Of a stretch of DNA of 64,000 bases, positions 62,940 to 64,000 are shown one piece after another. Below the pieces are notes generated by a model. The model saw only the letters and a program-made list of their open reading frames with translations, did no database searches and was not told the DNA's origin. Origin of the DNA: Alphaproteobacteria bacterium (lineage in GTDB: Bacteria > Pseudomonadota > Alphaproteobacteria > Rhizobiales > Xanthobacteraceae); contig VBAH01000058.1 in assembly GCA_005884685.1 (NCBI GenBank), positions 93,280 through 157,279 of the forward strand, read 5' to 3'. A program made the translations under genes and the position numbers. Numbering within the stretch: position 1 is the first letter of the stretch; the number at the start of each line of letters is the position of its first letter.

Positions 62940-63479
62940 ATGGGTTTCTTTCTCAACATCAAGATCAGCAATTCCTCAGAGCGCGCAATGACCGACCTGT
63001 GGGATGCCATCGCGGCATTCGAGGAAACACCGTCGATGCGCGCGCTCAATTACGCGCCGCACTTCACATTCGCGATCTACGACACGGACGACGTGAGCGA
63101 AACATTGCGGAAAACTGCAGTCGAACGCGCCGCGCGCGGGCAAACCGAATTGCACCTGACGTTCGATCGTATCGGCGTGTTCGAAGGGCCGCCCTTTGTG
63201 CTGTGGGCAGACCCCCGGCCACAAGATCCGCTGCTGCAAATGCATAAAGCCATTCACGATGTCATCGATCCGATGCTTTGCCGGCCATATTACCGGCCGG
63301 GTTCCTGGGTCCCGCACTGCACCGTGGGAATGAACATCCATGAGGACCGGCGCGCCGACGCCGTTGCGTTCGCGCAAAACTTCCGTGGCGGCGTCGAGGC
63401 GGTTTTCGACGTGATGGAATGCATCACCTTTCCGTCAATGCACGTGGTGGCGGAAAAGCGCCTGCCGCCGCCGCCTTGA
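62940..63479 (+). CDS. 2'-5' RNA ligase / 2H phosphoesterase family protein
   Basis: A 179-residue two-His phosphoesterase-fold protein. The two H-x-T/S motifs are HFTF (NYAPHFTFAIYDTDD) and HCTV (SWVPHCTVGMNIHE), placed in the two symmetric halves. Members act as RNA ligases or cyclic phosphodiesterases on RNA or nucleotides; which one cannot be told. It lies 14 bp after the TRAP permease gene and before trpG. Confidence 0.82.
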   Translation: MGFFLNIKISNSSERAMTDLWDAIAAFEETPSMRALNYAPHFTFAIYDTDDVSETLRKTAVERAARGQTELHLTFDRIGVFEGPPFVLWADPRPQDPLLQMHKAIHDVIDPMLCRPYYRPGSWVPHCTVGMNIHEDRRADAVAFAQNFRGGVEAVFDVMECITFPSMHVVAEKRLPPPP

Positions 63480-63529
63480 CCCCCTCCCCGCCCGACCGTT
63501 AAGACCGCTATAAACCTTTGGCCGGGCGC

Positions 63530-64000
63530 ATGATTGTCCTGATCGACAACTACGACAGCTTCACCTTCAACCTCGTCCATTATTTCGGCGAGCTGGGGGC
63601 GGATGTCGTCGTGCATCGCAACGACAAGGTTTCCGCGCGCGAGGTCGTGGCGGCAGACCCGGACGCGATCGTGCTCTCGCCCGGCCCCTGCACGCCGAAC
63701 GAGGCCGGCATCTGCCTCGAGCTGGTCGAAACAGCCGCGCGGACGATTCCGATATTCGGCGTCTGCCTCGGCCTGCAATCGATCGGCCAGGCGTTCGGCG
63801 GAAATGTGGTACGCGCGCCGCTGCCGGTGCACGGCAAGCTATCCGAGATCACGCATCAGGGCGAAGGCGTCTTCCGCGGCATCAACGGACCGTTCAAGGC
63901 GACGCGCTATCATTCGCTGGTGGTCGATCGCACAACGCTTCCCGCCGAACTCGCCGTCACCGCCGAAACCGGCGCCCGGCTGGTGATGGGCGCCTCGCAC
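63530..64000 (+). CDS. trpG: Anthranilate synthase component II (partial, runs off window)
   Basis: Glutamine amidotransferase subunit; at least 157 residues visible. The N-terminus MIVLIDNYDSFTFNLVHYFG, the LSPGPCTPNEAGICLE segment, and the catalytic Cys in GVCLGLQSIGQAFGG are clear. The HSLVV segment of the His region begins near 63913. It supplies ammonia from glutamine to TrpE; homologues may also serve aminodeoxychorismate synthase. The 3' end is outside the window. Confidence 0.93.
   Translation, partial: MIVLIDNYDSFTFNLVHYFGELGADVVVHRNDKVSAREVVAADPDAIVLSPGPCTPNEAGICLELVETAARTIPIFGVCLGLQSIGQAFGGNVVRAPLPVHGKLSEITHQGEGVFRGINGPFKATRYHSLVVDRTTLPAELAVTAETGARLVMGASH

Overview
The window is a 64 kb piece of a GC-rich alphaproteobacterial chromosome. 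Gene content and order fit the order Hyphomicrobiales (Rhizobiales), probably near the Bradyrhizobiaceae/Xanthobacteraceae: aminotransferase-hom-glpX; a class I PHA synthase with a phasin; dgt-argS-SPOR-nagZ-scpA-scpB-tatA-tatB-tatC; eno-ftsB-pdhA-pdhB-pdhC-lpdA with an E1-beta carrying its own lipoyl domain; kdsA, tpiA-secG and trpE/trpG. Most of it is housekeeping sequence. I see no tRNA, rRNA, CRISPR array, transposase or integrase.

Layout: 0-4 kb amino-acid and gluconeogenic genes. 4-8 kb PHA synthase, an outer-membrane barrel and a phasin. 8.4-10.2 kb argC and a PaiB-like protein. 10.5-19.6 kb the Tat/Scp/NagZ/SPOR/ArgS/Dgt block on the minus strand. 19.6-25.5 kb an Fe-S carrier, an RND efflux pair and xth. 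25.5-28.3 kb a Sel1-repeat protein and ilvD. 28.8-30.9 kb an isolated, cysteine-rich, PKD-like membrane protein in lower-GC DNA. 31-39.6 kb the pyruvate dehydrogenase/ftsB/eno block. 39.8-40.8 kb a PH-domain membrane protein and queF. 40.9-43.4 kb a three-gene glycosylation cassette in lower-GC DNA. 43.4-47.3 kb an MFS transporter and a glutathionylspermidine-synthase-like/YgiB/DUF350 operon. 47.4-50.5 kb kdsA, a VOC protein, a methyltransferase and a NIPSNAP protein. 50.6-55.2 kb a six-gene operon that resembles a cyanobactin-type pathway. 55.3-64 kb secG, tpiA, ppiD, trpE, TRAP permeases, a 2H phosphoesterase and the start of trpG.

Two loci look like undescribed peptide-modifying systems. 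(1) 50.6-55.2 kb: a stand-alone PatA/PatG-type subtilase, a separate protein resembling the PatG C-terminal domain, a protein with PatF/TruF (ABBA prenyltransferase)-like strand pattern, an 80-residue six-cysteine peptide with a strong ribosome-binding site, a single-domain squalene-cyclase-like alpha/alpha-barrel protein, and a second cysteine-containing small protein. The genes overlap or nearly touch, and no YcaO cyclodehydratase is present. (2) 40.9-43.4 kb: a 121-residue protein with a LigA-like helical leader and a threonine-rich centre, translationally coupled to a glycosyltransferase carrying the DxH motif of polypeptide GalNAc-transferases, then a UDP-sulfoquinovose-synthase (SQD1/SqdB) family enzyme. 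This suggests an O-glycosylated ribosomal peptide.

Other points: two FNR/FixK-type boxes at 33111 and 55892; a palindromic repeat family present both between genes (about 20.0 kb) and in frame inside the linker of pdhC; a second stem-loop repeat in the tat region; and a VOC gene whose best start is ATT. Functions come from reading motifs by eye; no database search was possible.
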